Positions 7,873 to 16,439 of a stretch of DNA of 23,988 nucleotides are shown here, piece after piece. Numbering within the stretch: position 1 is the first letter of the stretch; every line of letters begins with the position of its first letter. This stretch comes from Pararhodospirillum photometricum DSM 122 (lineage in GTDB: Bacteria > Pseudomonadota > Alphaproteobacteria > Rhodospirillales > Rhodospirillaceae). The DNA is taken from the NCBI RefSeq assembly GCF_000284415.1, contig NC_017059.1, positions 2,538,174-2,562,161 of the forward strand, in the 5' to 3' direction. The position numbers and the translations under genes are program-made. The notes under the pieces are model-generated. The model was not told where the DNA came from and searched no databases. It saw nothing but the letters and a program-made list of their open reading frames with translations.

Positions 7873-7970
7873 GAAGGCTGGGGAGGCGGGCCTCCCCAGA
7901 CCCCTCGTTTCCCGGGCGTTCCGTCCACAAGGGACGGAGGGGTCTGGGGAGGCCCGCCTCCCCAGCCTTC
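7873..7970. repeat. Inverted pair of dispersed repeats (copies 5 and 6) with a central mini-hairpin
   Basis: Copy 5 (7873-7906, orientation A) and copy 6 (7937-7970, orientation B) face each other. Between them CCGTCC-ACAAG-GGACGG (7921-7937) forms a further small hairpin. The whole region could fold into one large cruciform. It sits between the AT-rich island and the response-regulator gene; 7971-8073 holds only that gene's leader, with GGGAG before its start. Confidence 0.88.
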
Positions 7971-8073
7971 TTTCTTCCTGCCCCGAGGAAACGCGCCAAA
8001 AAAAGGTTGACCCGGTCGCGCACCGCAGGCCCATCTTGCCCAGCTTCACCCCCCTGCGGCGGGAGTGCCCCTG

Positions 8074-8763
8074 ATGACGACGACAGCCCATGTCCTGGTC
8101 GTGGACGACGATCCGGTCGTGCGCGCCGTGCTCACGGCCTGCTTGAGCCGCGCCGGCTACCGGGTGGACGAAGCCGAGGATGCCGCCGGCCTTAAGGCCT
8201 GGCTGGCCCAGGGTGGGCTCGATCTGGTGGTGCTTGATGTGAAACTCCCCGACGGCGACGGCATGGCTCTGGCCCGGGAGGTGCGGGCGCGGGGCGGCAT
8301 CGGCATCATCATGGTGACAGAGCGCGGCACCCCCGACGACCGGGCTCTCGGCCTCGAAATCGGCGCCGACGACTACCTGCCCAAGCCGGTCTATCCGCGT
8401 GAACTCCTGGCCCGCGTGCGCAACGTGCTGGAGCGCCGCGCCCCCTTACGGACCGGCAGCCTGCTCGTTTTCGGCCCCTGGCGCCTTGATCCCCGCGAGC
8501 GCCGGGTGAGCGATGCCTTGGGCCGGGTCCTCGACCTGACTCCGGCTGAATTCGATCTGCTCAACGTTTTGGTCACCCGCGCCGGTCGCTTGCAAAGCCG
8601 CGACCAGTTGCAAGACGCCCTGGGCGCAGCCGACACCGACGCCGGACCGCGCAGCATCGACATCCTCATCAGCCGTTTGCGCAAAAAGCTCAACGCTCCC
8701 GAGATGATCGAGACCTGTCGGGGGCAGGGGTATCGGTTCACGGCGGCGGTCACTCGGGGGTGA
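8074..8763 (+). CDS. OmpR/PhoB-family response regulator (TorR-like)
   Basis: 229 aa from ATG 8074 with GGGAG 8 bases upstream (a GTG at 8065 is possible). Receiver domain at 4-120: acidic pocket VVDDDP (D11-D13), phosphoacceptor D55 in LVVLDVKLPDGDG, T82 in MVTERG, and K104 in YLPKPVYP. The C-terminal winged-helix DNA-binding domain (about 128-225) has the family signatures LTPAEFDLLNVLVTRAGRLQSRDQL, RSIDILISRLRKKL and ETCRGQGYRF. It should act as a phosphorylation-controlled transcription factor. It is convergent with, and 55 bp from, the hybrid kinase gene, and the pairing is inferred from this neighbourhood. No adjacent target operon is evident. Confidence 0.92.
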   Translation: MTTTAHVLVVDDDPVVRAVLTACLSRAGYRVDEAEDAAGLKAWLAQGGLDLVVLDVKLPDGDGMALAREVRARGGIGIIMVTERGTPDDRALGLEIGADDYLPKPVYPRELLARVRNVLERRAPLRTGSLLVFGPWRLDPRERRVSDALGRVLDLTPAEFDLLNVLVTRAGRLQSRDQLQDALGAADTDAGPRSIDILISRLRKKLNAPEMIETCRGQGYRFTAAVTRG

Positions 8764-8787
8764 ACGAGCGGTGGGAGAAAGAGAAGG

Positions 8788-8820
8788 AAGGCTGGGGAGG
8801 CGGGCCTCCCTAGACCCCTC
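8788..8820 (+). repeat. Dispersed palindromic repeat, copy 7 (orientation A)
   Basis: Fills the gap between the convergent response-regulator and kinase genes; its last bases overlap the kinase stop codon (TCA at 8819-8821). One substitution (CCTCCCTAG for CCTCCCCAG) turns a G-C pair into G-T, so the stem can still form. Confidence 0.88.
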
Positions 8821-11491
8821 ATTTTGGCTGGCGGGTGAGGATCCAGGCCTTTAGGGCGGCCAAGCCCTCGGGGCAGGCGGTGTCCAAGGCGGTGGCCAGG
8901 GGGCGCAGGCGGGACCAGTCGTTTTCCCGGGCGGTGTTTTCCAGGGATTTGGCCAGGGCGCGGGTGGCGCGCATGCCGTTGGAGCCGGCACTGCCGGCTA
9001 GGCGATGGGCGGCATCGGCCACGGCCACGGCATCGCGCTCGGCCAGGGCGCGGGCCAAGCGTTGGCGCGCGGCATCCAGCGCGGCTTCGGCCAGCAGGGC
9101 CAAGCGCTCTAGTTCGGCCAGTCCCAGGGCTTCCTCCAGTTCGCGCAGCAGGGGCTCATTGAGCAGGGCTTCGGTTTCGGGGGGCAGCGGGGTTTCGGGC
9201 AAGGGCTGGCCCTGGATCGCCCGGGACAGGGCCTGGGACAGCCGATGGGGGTCGATGGGCTTGCCGACCACGCCTTGGAAGCCGGCCGCGGCATAGGCCT
9301 CGCGGTCCTCGCGCAGCAGGTTGGCGGTGACGGCGATCAGGGGATAGGTCTGGCCATGCTGGGCCATCAACTCCTTGAGGCGGCGGGCTACCTCGAAGCC
9401 ATCCATGCCGGGCAGGCGGATGTCCACCAGGGCTACGTCGAGGGGAAGGCCGTCGGCCAGGGTCAGGGCCTCGGGACCGTGACGAGCCACCACCACCGTG
9501 TGGCCGGCCCGGGTTAGAAGGCCGGCCAACACCTGACGATTGACTTCCTCGTCCTCGACCATCAGCACCCGTAGGGGCGGGGTGTCCGGGACCTCGGTGT
9601 CGGGATCGGCCGGCTGGCCGGCGCGGGCGTCGGTCTGGGCGAAGCTCAGGACCAAGGTGAAGGTGCTGCCTTCGCCCGGGCGGCTGGCCACCTCCAGGCG
9701 ACCGCCCATGCCATCGACCAGCCGCTTGGCGATGGCGAGGCCCAGGCCGGCCCCGCCGTGGCGCCGCGCGATTGAGGCGTCGCCCTGGGTGAAGGGCTGA
9801 AACAAGGTAGCCCGGGCTTCGGGGGCGATGCCGGGGCCGGTATCGCTCACGGCAAAGGCGAGGGCAACCTGACCCGGGGCGGCGGGATGTTGGTGGACGC
9901 TAAGGCAGATCTCCCCGGTTTCGGTAAACTTGATGGCGTTGCCCAGCAGGTTGAACAAGATCTGGCGCACGCGGGCGGGGTCGCCCAAGAGGGCCTCGGG
10001 CAAGGAGGCGGGGAGGTCGAGGCGCAGAGCGAGGCCTTTTTGCGCCGCTGGAACCTGCATCAGCGCCACCAGGGCCTCGGCCATCTCCCGGGGGGCGAAC
10101 GGGCGCTGGTCAAAGGCCACCTCGCCGACATCGACGCGCGACATATCAAGCAGGTCGCTCAACAGCACGGTCAGGGTCTCGCCCGACTGGCGAATGGTGT
10201 TGAGCCAGGCCAGGGCCTGGGGATCGGCCAGGACCCGGCCGCGCACCAGTTCGGCCATGCCGAGGATGCCATTCATCGGGGTGCGCAGTTCGTGGCTCAT
10301 CATGGCCAGGAACTCGGTCTTGGCCCGGGTTGCGGCCTCCGCCCGGTCCTTGGCGTCGCGCAGGTCGCGGGTGCGTTCGGCCACCTTGCGCTCCAGACCC
10401 CGGTGGTAGGTGTGCAGCTCCAGGGCCATGTCGTTGAAGGCGTGGGCTAGGTCGGCGATTTCCTGGCTGCCGGCCGGGGTCACCGGGGTGTCGAACTGGC
10501 CGCGTGACAAGGCCCGGGTCGCCTCGCCTAGTTCCTTAAGCGGTCCCGTGATGGCCCGGGACAGGAAGGTCGCGGCGATCAGGCTGCACACGGCGGCCAT
10601 GCCAGAGATCCACAGACCCACGACGCGCAGCCGTTCGACGCTGGCCAGGGCCTCGGTCCCATCCATCTTGACCACCAGCCCCCAGCGAAAGCTGGGCAAG
10701 TAGCGCCACGCCGCGAGCACCGGCTCGCCCCGGTCGTCCACCGCCGCACCCACGCCGCGCTCGCCACGCAAGGCCCGCTCGAACAAGGGGGCCAGGGCAT
10801 CCCCCTCGCCCAGGCGCACCGGGGCGGCGCGTTCGTGGCGCACGGGGCCAAACAGGGCGATGCTTCCCTCGGTGATCCGGCCTCCAGCCAGGGTTTCGCC
10901 GGTGCGGCCCAGGCTCAAGGTATCGGCCAGCACATCGAACACCGCCGAGGCGTCGATCTCCATCGCCACCACGCCCACCAAGCTGCCGGCGCTCAAGACC
11001 GGGGCGGCGACATAGGCCGAGGGGGGCGCCCCCTCGGGACCGGGCGCGAAGTCGGAGATGTCGCTTTCCAGCAAGGTGCGTGCCCGCTCGAACACGCTGC
11101 GCAATAAGGCTTCGTGACGCGGCGGGGCCTGGGAAAAGACCAAGCGGCCCCGGGGATCGAGGATCAGGAGGTCATGGGCGCCAAAGGTCTCGGCGGCGTG
11201 GGCCAGGGCCTCGGGGGCCAAGCTCGGCCCGGTTTCGCCCAGAGCCGCCTGAACCGCCGGATGATGGGCCATCAAAGACACCCGGCGCAGATGCTCCAAG
11301 GCCAGGGCCTCGATGCGGGCCGTCTTCTGGTCGGCCAACGCGGCGACGTTGTGGCGGATTTCCTCCTCAAGGGCTTGTTCGGACGCACTGAAATAGGCCC
11401 AGACGACCATGACCAGCGGCAAAACGCCCAGCAGCAGGTAGCCGGCGGCGATTTCCGTGGCAAGCCGGGTGCGGCGGGGTCTGGAGGGCAT
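8819..11491 (-). CDS. Hybrid sensor histidine kinase with dCache-like sensor, HAMP, HisKA, HATPase, REC and Hpt domains
   Basis: 890 aa from the ATG at 11489-11491 with GGAG upstream (a TTG 30 bases earlier is possible). Order: transmembrane helix (about 14-35), periplasmic Cache-like sensor (40-285, with [13 protein letters not shown] and [21 protein letters not shown]), second helix (290-312), HAMP (313-365), and a coiled-coil linker. Then HisKA with H400 in [15 protein letters not shown], HATPase with N518 (LLGNAIKF), DTGPGIA (D550) and [17 protein letters not shown] with D690 in [15 protein letters not shown] and K744, and Hpt with H829 in [13 protein letters not shown]. This is the full phosphorelay H-D-H, ready to pass phosphate to an external regulator; the OmpR-type gene next door is the obvious candidate. 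The binding-protein gene lies 86 bp upstream on the same strand, separated by a repeat. TorS has the same tripartite layout. Confidence 0.93.
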   Translation of the reverse strand: MPSRPRRTRLATEIAAGYLLLGVLPLVMVVWAYFSASEQALEEEIRHNVAALADQKTARIEALALEHLRRVSLMAHHPAVQAALGETGPSLAPEALAHAAETFGAHDLLILDPRGRLVFSQAPPRHEALLRSVFERARTLLESDISDFAPGPEGAPPSAYVAAPVLSAGSLVGVVAMEIDASAVFDVLADTLSLGRTGETLAGGRITEGSIALFGPVRHERAAPVRLGEGDALAPLFERALRGERGVGAAVDDRGEPVLAAWRYLPSFRWGLVVKMDGTEALASVERLRVVGLWISGMAAVCSLIAATFLSRAITGPLKELGEATRALSRGQFDTPVTPAGSQEIADLAHAFNDMALELHTYHRGLERKVAERTRDLRDAKDRAEAATRAKTEFLAMMSHELRTPMNGILGMAELVRGRVLADPQALAWLNTIRQSGETLTVLLSDLLDMSRVDVGEVAFDQRPFAPREMAEALVALMQVPAAQKGLALRLDLPASLPEALLGDPARVRQILFNLLGNAIKFTETGEICLSVHQHPAAPGQVALAFAVSDTGPGIAPEARATLFQPFTQGDASIARRHGGAGLGLAIAKRLVDGMGGRLEVASRPGEGSTFTLVLSFAQTDARAGQPADPDTEVPDTPPLRVLMVEDEEVNRQVLAGLLTRAGHTVVVARHGPEALTLADGLPLDVALVDIRLPGMDGFEVARRLKELMAQHGQTYPLIAVTANLLREDREAYAAAGFQGVVGKPIDPHRLSQALSRAIQGQPLPETPLPPETEALLNEPLLRELEEALGLAELERLALLAEAALDAARQRLARALAERDAVAVADAAHRLAGSAGSNGMRATRALAKSLENTARENDWSRLRPLATALDTACPEGLAALKAWILTRQPK

Positions 11492-11525
11492 CACAAAGGC
11501 TCCGCAGGAGGGACAGGACAAACCG

Positions 11526-11560
11526 AGGGGTCTGGGGAGGCCGCGCCTCCCCAGCCTTCT
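11526..11560 (-). repeat. Dispersed palindromic repeat, copy 8 (orientation B)
   Basis: GAGGGGTCTGGGGAGGC-CG-CGCCTCCCCAGCCTTCTT lies between the binding-protein gene stop and the kinase start on the same strand. As an RNA hairpin in a probable two-gene transcript it could set the ratio of the two products or end part of the transcription. Confidence 0.88.
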
Positions 11561-11576
11561 TCTTCATCGTGACCGC

Positions 11577-12869
11577 CTAAGGCCCGGGCGGCGGCGGTGC
11601 TTGCCAGTTGCCCCGCCACCCCAGATACAGCGCTTCCAGAAAGGCGAGCCCCTCGCGGCGTGGCAGCAGGGAAGGAAAAGGCACCGGCCGAACCGGCCGC
11701 TGGGAATCCCACAGAATCTCAAAATTGCCATCAGGGCGGATCTTGCCGATGCGCACCGTTTTCCAGGTGTGTTGCGTCTGGGGGTCGATGGTGACCGTGC
11801 CGCCCGGGGCGGCCATGCTCTGGCCCTTGATGGTGGCGCGAAAGTCGCGAAACTCGGCCGAGCCCGCCTCCTCGACGGCACGCGCCCACAGCATCACCCC
11901 GAAATAGGCCGCCTCCATGGGCGCGCTGGTCGCGGTATCAGGGCCGAAGCGTCGCTGAATCCCGGCGATGAAGGCGCGGTTCTCCGGGGTATCCACGCTT
12001 TGAAAGTAGTTCCGCGCCGCATAGTCGCCGGCCATCATGGCCGGACCAAGGGCCCGGACTTCGGACTCGGCCAGGGAGAAGCTCATCACCGGCAGGCGCT
12101 CGGGCGTCAGGCCGGCGGCCCGCAAGGCGCGAAAGAAGCCTAGGTTGGAATCCCCGTTGATGGTGTTGAAGATCACGTCGGGCTGGGCCGCCTGGATGGC
12201 CGCGACAATCGCCGTAAAGTCCTGGCTGCCTAGCGGCGCATAGGCCTCGCCCACCACCTCACCTTGGAGTGCGGCGGTTTGGGCAGCGATGATCTTGTTG
12301 GCGGTGCGGGGAAACACATAGTCCGAGCCCACCAAGAACAGGCGGCGGCCCAGGTGGTCAAGGGTCCATTTGACGGCCGGGATGATCTGCTGGTTGGGAG
12401 CCGCTCCCGTATAGATAATGTTCGGCGACTGCTCCAGGCCCTCGTACTGCACCGGATAGAACAACACCGCGTCGCGCCGCTCAAAAATCGGCTTGACCGT
12501 CTTGCGACAGGCTGACGTCCAGCAGCCGAACACCGCCGAGACCTTTTCTTGAGTGATCAGGCGCTCGGCGCTGGTGGCAAAGACGCCCCAGTCCGACCGG
12601 CCATCGACCACCACCGCCTCCACCTTGCGCCCGAGCACGCCGCCGCGCTGGTTGAGATCCTCGATGGCGTATAAGGTGGCATCGGCAACCAAGCGCTCCG
12701 AAACCGCCATGGTGCCGGTCAGCGAATGCAAGATTCCGACCTTGATCGGGCGATGGCGGGGCTGGGGAGGCAGCCAGGAGGGGAGAGCCCCGAGGATGGT
12801 GATCCAACTCACCAGCACCAGCACCACCGCGCCCACAAAATTGCGCCTGCGTTCGCTCGGATCCGGCAC
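11577..12869 (-). CDS. UrtA/AmiC-like periplasmic binding protein, membrane-anchored, probably sensory
   Basis: 430 aa with GTG start at 12867-12869 behind GGAGA. The N-terminus has one hydrophobic segment (about 11-32, NFVGAVVLVLVSWITILG) after charged residues (SERRR), so it is either an uncleaved signal anchor or a signal peptide. The rest is a type-1 periplasmic binding fold of the urea/amide family: IKVGILHSLTGTMAVSE, DLNQRGGVLGRKVEAVVVDG, AVFGCWTSACRKTVKPIFE, LFYPVQYEGLEQSPNIIYTGAAPNQQ, and VIFNTINGDSNLGFF. The C-terminus is extended and proline-rich. UrtA proteins normally serve urea ABC importers, but no permease or ATPase gene is present. Instead the downstream same-strand gene is the hybrid kinase. 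I infer that it presents a ligand (urea, short amide or similar) to the kinase. The ligand is not determinable here. Confidence 0.88.
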   Translation of the reverse strand: MPDPSERRRNFVGAVVLVLVSWITILGALPSWLPPQPRHRPIKVGILHSLTGTMAVSERLVADATLYAIEDLNQRGGVLGRKVEAVVVDGRSDWGVFATSAERLITQEKVSAVFGCWTSACRKTVKPIFERRDAVLFYPVQYEGLEQSPNIIYTGAAPNQQIIPAVKWTLDHLGRRLFLVGSDYVFPRTANKIIAAQTAALQGEVVGEAYAPLGSQDFTAIVAAIQAAQPDVIFNTINGDSNLGFFRALRAAGLTPERLPVMSFSLAESEVRALGPAMMAGDYAARNYFQSVDTPENRAFIAGIQRRFGPDTATSAPMEAAYFGVMLWARAVEEAGSAEFRDFRATIKGQSMAAPGGTVTIDPQTQHTWKTVRIGKIRPDGNFEILWDSQRPVRPVPFPSLLPRREGLAFLEALYLGWRGNWQAPPPPGP

Positions 12870-13183
12870 GCTTCGTCTCCAGAAGGGGAGGGGAGGGCTG
12901 CATAAAGGCGTGCTGGTCGAAAAGGCCGAAACGGGGCGTTGCGCATTTTGTCCCAGTCGCCAAACTCATGGCCTCACCGACGAAAGCAGGACAGGCGCTT
13001 GGCGTCTAGACTGACCGCTCTTCCTGACGTGCAAAAAGGGAAGGCTGGGGAGGCTCGCCTCCCCAGACCCCTCCAATCCTGGGGGTCCCTCACTGCGGCG
13101 GGTCACCATGAATGTGGGGCCTGGGGAGGCGAGCCTCCCCAGCCTTCCCTTTTTTGCCCTGGCTTTCTTACTGGATCCCCTCC
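12870..13183. other. Intergenic region between the divergent binding-protein and MFS genes
   Basis: 314 bp with no gene that I can support. From 12870 to about 13030 lies the presumed promoter region of the sensory operon, with no clear -35/-10 pair by eye. From 13041 to 13156 lies the inverted pair of repeats described separately. From 13157 to 13183 is the leader of the MFS gene. Short open frames here only translate the repeats. Confidence 0.5.
13041..13156. repeat. Inverted pair of dispersed repeats (copies 9 and 10)
   Basis: Copy 9 (13041-13073, orientation A) and copy 10 (13116-13156, orientation B) face each other across 42 bases. The loops are complementary variants: TC in copy 9 and GA in copy 10 between GGGGAGGC and GCCTCCCC, so the two copies match each other better than the canonical loop. 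The homology extends outward on both sides (GCAAAAAGGGAAGG on the left, CCTTCCCTTTTTTGC on the right), so the complementary arms reach about 40 bases. The right end carries a T-run. Confidence 0.88.
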
Positions 13184-14530
13184 ATGACCACACCTTCCGC
13201 CTCCTCCCCCGGTCCACGCCGCTGGCTAACCGCCTGCGTTTTGGGCGGTGCGACCTTAATCAGCCTTGACGGCGCCATTGCCACCTTGGCCTTGCCCACC
13301 TTAAGCCACGACTTCGCGGTGAGCGAGGGGGCCACGGTGTGGGTGATCAACGCCTATCAACTGGGAACCGCCGCTTGCCTGCTGCCCGCCGCCGGGCTGG
13401 CCGAGCGCATCGGCGCCAAGCGCCTGTATCTCCTGGGCTTGCTGATTTTTACCGTGGCCTCGCTGGCCTGTGCCCTGGCGCCCAGCCTGCCGGCTCTGGT
13501 GGCGGCCCGCACCGTTCAGGGAATGGGCGCGGCTTGCCTCGCCACCTTGGGCCCGGCCCTCATCCGCTCGTTCTTCCCGCGCGAGCGCATCGCCCAGGGG
13601 CTGGCTCTGGTCGCTATGGTCGTGGCGGTCAGTGGCGCGGCCGGGCCGTCGCTGGGGGCGTTGATCTTGTCGGTGGCCGACTGGCCCTGGCTGTTTTTGG
13701 TCAACCTGCCCATCGCCAGCCTCGCCTTCCTGGTGTTTTGGCGGCTGGCGCCGCCGAGCCAAGCCGGTCAACGGCCGTTCGATGCGGTTGGCGCCGGGCT
13801 GGCGGCTCTCGCCCTGGGCGGACTCGTCACCGGAGTCGATGCCCTGGGCCGCGAAGGGCTGCTGCTCTCTCTCGGGCTGTTGGGACTGGCGCTTGCAGCC
13901 GGTGTTGCCCTGGTCTGGCAGCAACGCCACCGCCCCGACCCCTTGCTGCCTCTCGATCTTCTGGCCCTGCCGCTGTTTTCGTTGTCGGTCCTGACCTCGA
14001 TCGCCACCTACGCGGCCCAGATCCTGGCCTATGTGGCGCTGCCCTTCTTGTTCCAGAGCGAACTGGGGCGCTCGGCGCTGGCCACCGGTGCCTTGGTCAC
14101 GCCGTGGCCGGTGATGGTCATCCTGGCCGCGCCCTTGGCTGGCCGCCTTAGTGCCCGGTTGCCCGCCTGGATCCTCAGCAGTCTGGGCTTGAGCATCCTG
14201 GCACTCGGCCTAGCACTGCTCGCCCTATTGCCACCTGCGCCGTCCGACCTTGATGTGGTCTGGCGGATGGCCTTGTGCGGTCTGGGGTTTGGCTTTTTCC
14301 AAACCCCCAACAACGCCACTCTCATGACCGCTGGCCCCACCCGGCGCGCCGCCGCTGCCGGAAGCATGCTGGCCGTGGCCCGGGTGAGCGGCTGGTGCCT
14401 GGGGTCGGCCTTGGTGGCCGTGCTGTTGGCCCGCGGCGGGTCCAGCGCCGCGCCAACCTGCCTGGGACTGGCCGCCGCCTTAGCCACCCTGGCCGCCCTC
14501 CTCAGCCTCTCCCGCCGCGCCACCAAATAA
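13184..14530 (+). CDS. MFS transporter, DHA2 (EmrB/QacA-like) family
   Basis: 448 aa from ATG 13184; an in-frame extension back to 13112 only reads through the repeat. Highly hydrophobic with 12-14 likely transmembrane helices. Family motifs: SLDGAIATLALPTLSHDF in helix 1 (motif D1-like, acidic residue in the helix), WVINAYQLGTAACLLPAAGLAERIGAKRLYLLGL (motif A region between helices 2 and 3), ARTVQGMGAACLATLGPALI, and the motif C-like run AVSGAAGPSLGALI. Such proteins export drugs or metabolites by proton antiport in the inner membrane. The substrate cannot be told. It is divergent from the binding-protein gene, and the two may share a regulatory region. A clear intrinsic terminator follows its stop. 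Confidence 0.9.
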   Translation: MTTPSASSPGPRRWLTACVLGGATLISLDGAIATLALPTLSHDFAVSEGATVWVINAYQLGTAACLLPAAGLAERIGAKRLYLLGLLIFTVASLACALAPSLPALVAARTVQGMGAACLATLGPALIRSFFPRERIAQGLALVAMVVAVSGAAGPSLGALILSVADWPWLFLVNLPIASLAFLVFWRLAPPSQAGQRPFDAVGAGLAALALGGLVTGVDALGREGLLLSLGLLGLALAAGVALVWQQRHRPDPLLPLDLLALPLFSLSVLTSIATYAAQILAYVALPFLFQSELGRSALATGALVTPWPVMVILAAPLAGRLSARLPAWILSSLGLSILALGLALLALLPPAPSDLDVVWRMALCGLGFGFFQTPNNATLMTAGPTRRAAAAGSMLAVARVSGWCLGSALVAVLLARGGSSAAPTCLGLAAALATLAALLSLSRRATK

Positions 14531-14535
14531 AATTC

Positions 14536-14555
14536 CAGAACGATGTTCTGTTTTT
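14536..14555 (+). terminator. Intrinsic terminator after the MFS gene
   Basis: CAGAAC-GAT-GTTCTG forms a perfect 6-bp hairpin followed immediately by five T residues. It begins 6 bases after the TAA stop at 14528-14530. Confidence 0.75.
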
Positions 14556-14565
14556 CCAGGGAAAG

Positions 14566-14599
14566 GAGGGGCCTGGGGAAGCCCCGCCTCCCCAGCCTT
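14566..14599 (-). repeat. Dispersed palindromic repeat, copy 11 (orientation B)
   Basis: GGAGGGGCCTGGGGAAGC then CCCGCCTCCCCAGCCTTG. One A opposes C in the stem, so this copy is slightly decayed. It lies between the convergent MFS and carbonic anhydrase-like genes, next to a separate terminator. Confidence 0.85.
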
Positions 14600-14614
14600 G
14601 TTCCTCCGCCAGCC

Positions 14615-15145
14615 CTACCCGGCGCGATACCCCTGCGCCAACTCGGCATACCGGGCCGCCGAGGTGCGAAACCCATCCTTCTCCTCCTGGGAAAGAAGGC
14701 GGCGCTCCTTGGCCGGGCTGCCGGCCCACAAGGTCCCGCCGCCGACCCGCTTGCCCGGCGTGACCAGGGCCCCGGCGGCGACCATGGCCCAGGACTCCAC
14801 AACCACCTCGTCCATCACCGTTGCCCCCATGCCGACGAAGCTGTCGGACTCCAAGGTGCAGGCGTGCAAAATGGCGCGATGGCCCACGGTGACGTCGTTG
14901 CCGATGGTAGTGGGCCAGCCGCCGCTGGTGACATGGACGATGGTGCCGTCTTGGAGATTGACCCGCTCCCCCACCCGGATGGCGTTGACATCCCCGCGCA
15001 GCACACAGCCAAACCACACGCTGGAGCCGGCGCCGATCTCGACATCGCCGACGATCACGGCACCGGGGGCCAGGAACACGTCGTCGGCGACGCGCGGCCA
15101 GACGCCCTTGAAGGGCAAGATCAGGGGAGGCGGCAGCGGGCTCAT
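14615..15145 (-). CDS. Gamma-class carbonic anhydrase family protein
   Basis: 176 aa left-handed beta-helix protein with hexapeptide-repeat rhythm (VFLAPGAVIVGDVEIGAGSSVWFGCVLRGD and following). The three zinc-ligand histidines of gamma-carbonic anhydrases are present: H71 in QDGTIVHV, H89 in VTVGHRAILHAC, and H94 in the same segment. R50-D52 (VLRGDVNAIRVG) and Q65 are also family-typical. Members interconvert CO2 and bicarbonate or are inactive relatives (YrdA/PaaY type) lacking the extra acidic loop of Cam; this short protein is of that type. The start ATG at 15143-15145 follows GGAGAGA. It lies 59 bp downstream of argC on the same strand, with small tandem repeats in between, so both may be co-transcribed. 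Confidence 0.92.
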   Translation of the reverse strand: MSPLPPPLILPFKGVWPRVADDVFLAPGAVIVGDVEIGAGSSVWFGCVLRGDVNAIRVGERVNLQDGTIVHVTSGGWPTTIGNDVTVGHRAILHACTLESDSFVGMGATVMDEVVVESWAMVAAGALVTPGKRVGGGTLWAGSPAKERRLLSQEEKDGFRTSAARYAELAQGYRAG

Positions 15146-15165
15146 CGTCTCTCTCCGTGCTCAGT

Positions 15166-15216
15166 CAGGATCGGGAAATGGGCAGGATCGGGGAACGGGC
15201 AGGATCAGGGAAACAG
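15166..15216. repeat. Three tandem 17-bp repeats between the carbonic anhydrase-like gene and argC
   Basis: Units are CAGGATCGGGAAATGGG (15166), CAGGATCGGGGAACGGG (15183) and CAGGATCAGGGAAACAG (15200). They are imperfect and contiguous. The third unit contains the argC stop codon (15205-15207), so the array overlaps the last codons of argC. The array may be a replication-slippage product. Confidence 0.85.
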
Positions 15217-16266
15217 GGGGGCTTGCCCCAGGCCCAGGGTTTCCTCGAAGCCCAGCATGACATTCATGTCCTGGATAGCCTGTCCCGAGGCGCCCTTGAC
15301 CAGATTGTCCTCGGCACACACCAAGATGGCGCGGCCCGGGGAGCGATCGGCATGCACGCCGATCAGCACGTGATTGGAGCCGCGCACATGCCGGGTGTGG
15401 ACCGCCTCGCTGGCCGACACCACCCGGACGAAGGGCTCGCCGGCATAGGTGGCGGCCAGATGGTCGCGCAGGGCGTCCACCGTGGTGCCCTCGGTCAGGC
15501 GGACGTAGATGGTGCTGAGGATCCCCCGATTCATGGGCATCAGGTGGGGGGTGAAGGTCACCCGCACCGGCCGTCCCGCCGCCAGCGACAGTTCCTGCTC
15601 GATCTCGGGGGTGTGGCGGTGGGTGCCGCCGATGCCGTAGGCGTGCACGCCTTCCGAGACCTCGCAATGCAACGAGCCCTCCCGGGCCTCGCGCCCGGCG
15701 CCCGACGCCCCCGACTTGGCATCAATGATCAGGGGATCGGTCTCGATCAGGCCCGCCGCCAGCAAGGGAGACAGCGGTAACTGGGCGCTGGTGGGGTAGC
15801 AGCCGGGTACGGCCACCAACCGCGCCGTCTTGAGGGCGGTACGGTTGCGTTCGGTCAAGCCGTAGACGGCTTCCTTTTGCAGGTCCACTGCCTGATGGGC
15901 ATGGCCGTACCACTGGGCATACACCTCGGGGTCACGCAGCCGGAAATCGGCCGACAGATCGGCAATGCGCAGCCGCCCGCCGTGGGGACCGTCCAGCAGG
16001 TCGCGCAGCAGGGCTTGGGTGGTGCCGTGGGGCAGGGCGCAGAAGACGAAATCAATGCCGGCCCAGTCCACCGCCTCGACCGAGCTCAGGACGGGCAGGT
16101 CCAGGCCCCCCAGGTGGGGAAAGACCTGGGCCAAGGCCTGCCCCGCTTTGCGATTGGCGGTCAGCGCCGCCAGCGTCACGCGCGGATGGCGCGACAACAG
16201 GCGGACCAGTTCAGCCCCCGTGTATCCGCTGGCGCCCAAAATGGCGACTCTCACCCGCTCGACCAT
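15205..16266 (-). CDS. argC: N-acetyl-gamma-glutamyl-phosphate reductase
   Basis: 353 aa, type-1 ArgC length. It reduces N-acetylglutamyl-5-phosphate to the semialdehyde with NADPH, step 3 of arginine synthesis, in the cytoplasm. Seen: the Rossmann motif VAILGASGYTGAELVRLL (8-25), SADFRLRD (105-112), and the catalytic cysteine C156 in AVPGCYPTSAQLPL. The substrate-side loop DAKSGASGAGRE and HRHTPEIEQEL with the conserved His follow. The start is taken at ATG 16264-16266 (MVERVRVAILG) with GAGGACACAGGA upstream; an 18-residue extension to 16320 is unlikely. It is divergent from the unrecognised secreted-protein gene. argH, another arginine gene, lies about 7 kb away in this window. Confidence 0.95.
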   Translation of the reverse strand: MVERVRVAILGASGYTGAELVRLLSRHPRVTLAALTANRKAGQALAQVFPHLGGLDLPVLSSVEAVDWAGIDFVFCALPHGTTQALLRDLLDGPHGGRLRIADLSADFRLRDPEVYAQWYGHAHQAVDLQKEAVYGLTERNRTALKTARLVAVPGCYPTSAQLPLSPLLAAGLIETDPLIIDAKSGASGAGREAREGSLHCEVSEGVHAYGIGGTHRHTPEIEQELSLAAGRPVRVTFTPHLMPMNRGILSTIYVRLTEGTTVDALRDHLAATYAGEPFVRVVSASEAVHTRHVRGSNHVLIGVHADRSPGRAILVCAEDNLVKGASGQAIQDMNVMLGFEETLGLGQAPLFP

Positions 16267-16439
16267 TGGTCCTGTGTCCTCATGCTGAAAGCTTATGACG
16301 TGGGGGGACCTGCTTTGCACCCTCTCCCCCTAGGTTGGGATAGCCCGTGCCTTTGTTTCGGGCAAACCTTTTCAATCTCCGGCCGGGCGCCTATTGTAAA
16401 AGAAGGCATTATGGCCCGAGCGCGCGAGGGATACCCGTC

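Noticed and set aside
7638..7928. Possible small gene in the AT-rich island (minus strand, 96 aa)
   Set aside because: It begins inside a repeat copy, has no ribosome-binding site that I can see and matches no family I know. It is kept only as part of the island description.
12750..12780. GGGGCTGGGGAGGCAGCC resembling another repeat copy
   Set aside because: It lies inside the binding-protein coding sequence (Trp-Leu-Pro-Pro-Gln-Pro region) and lacks the complementary arm and the ACCCCTC end, so it is a chance similarity.
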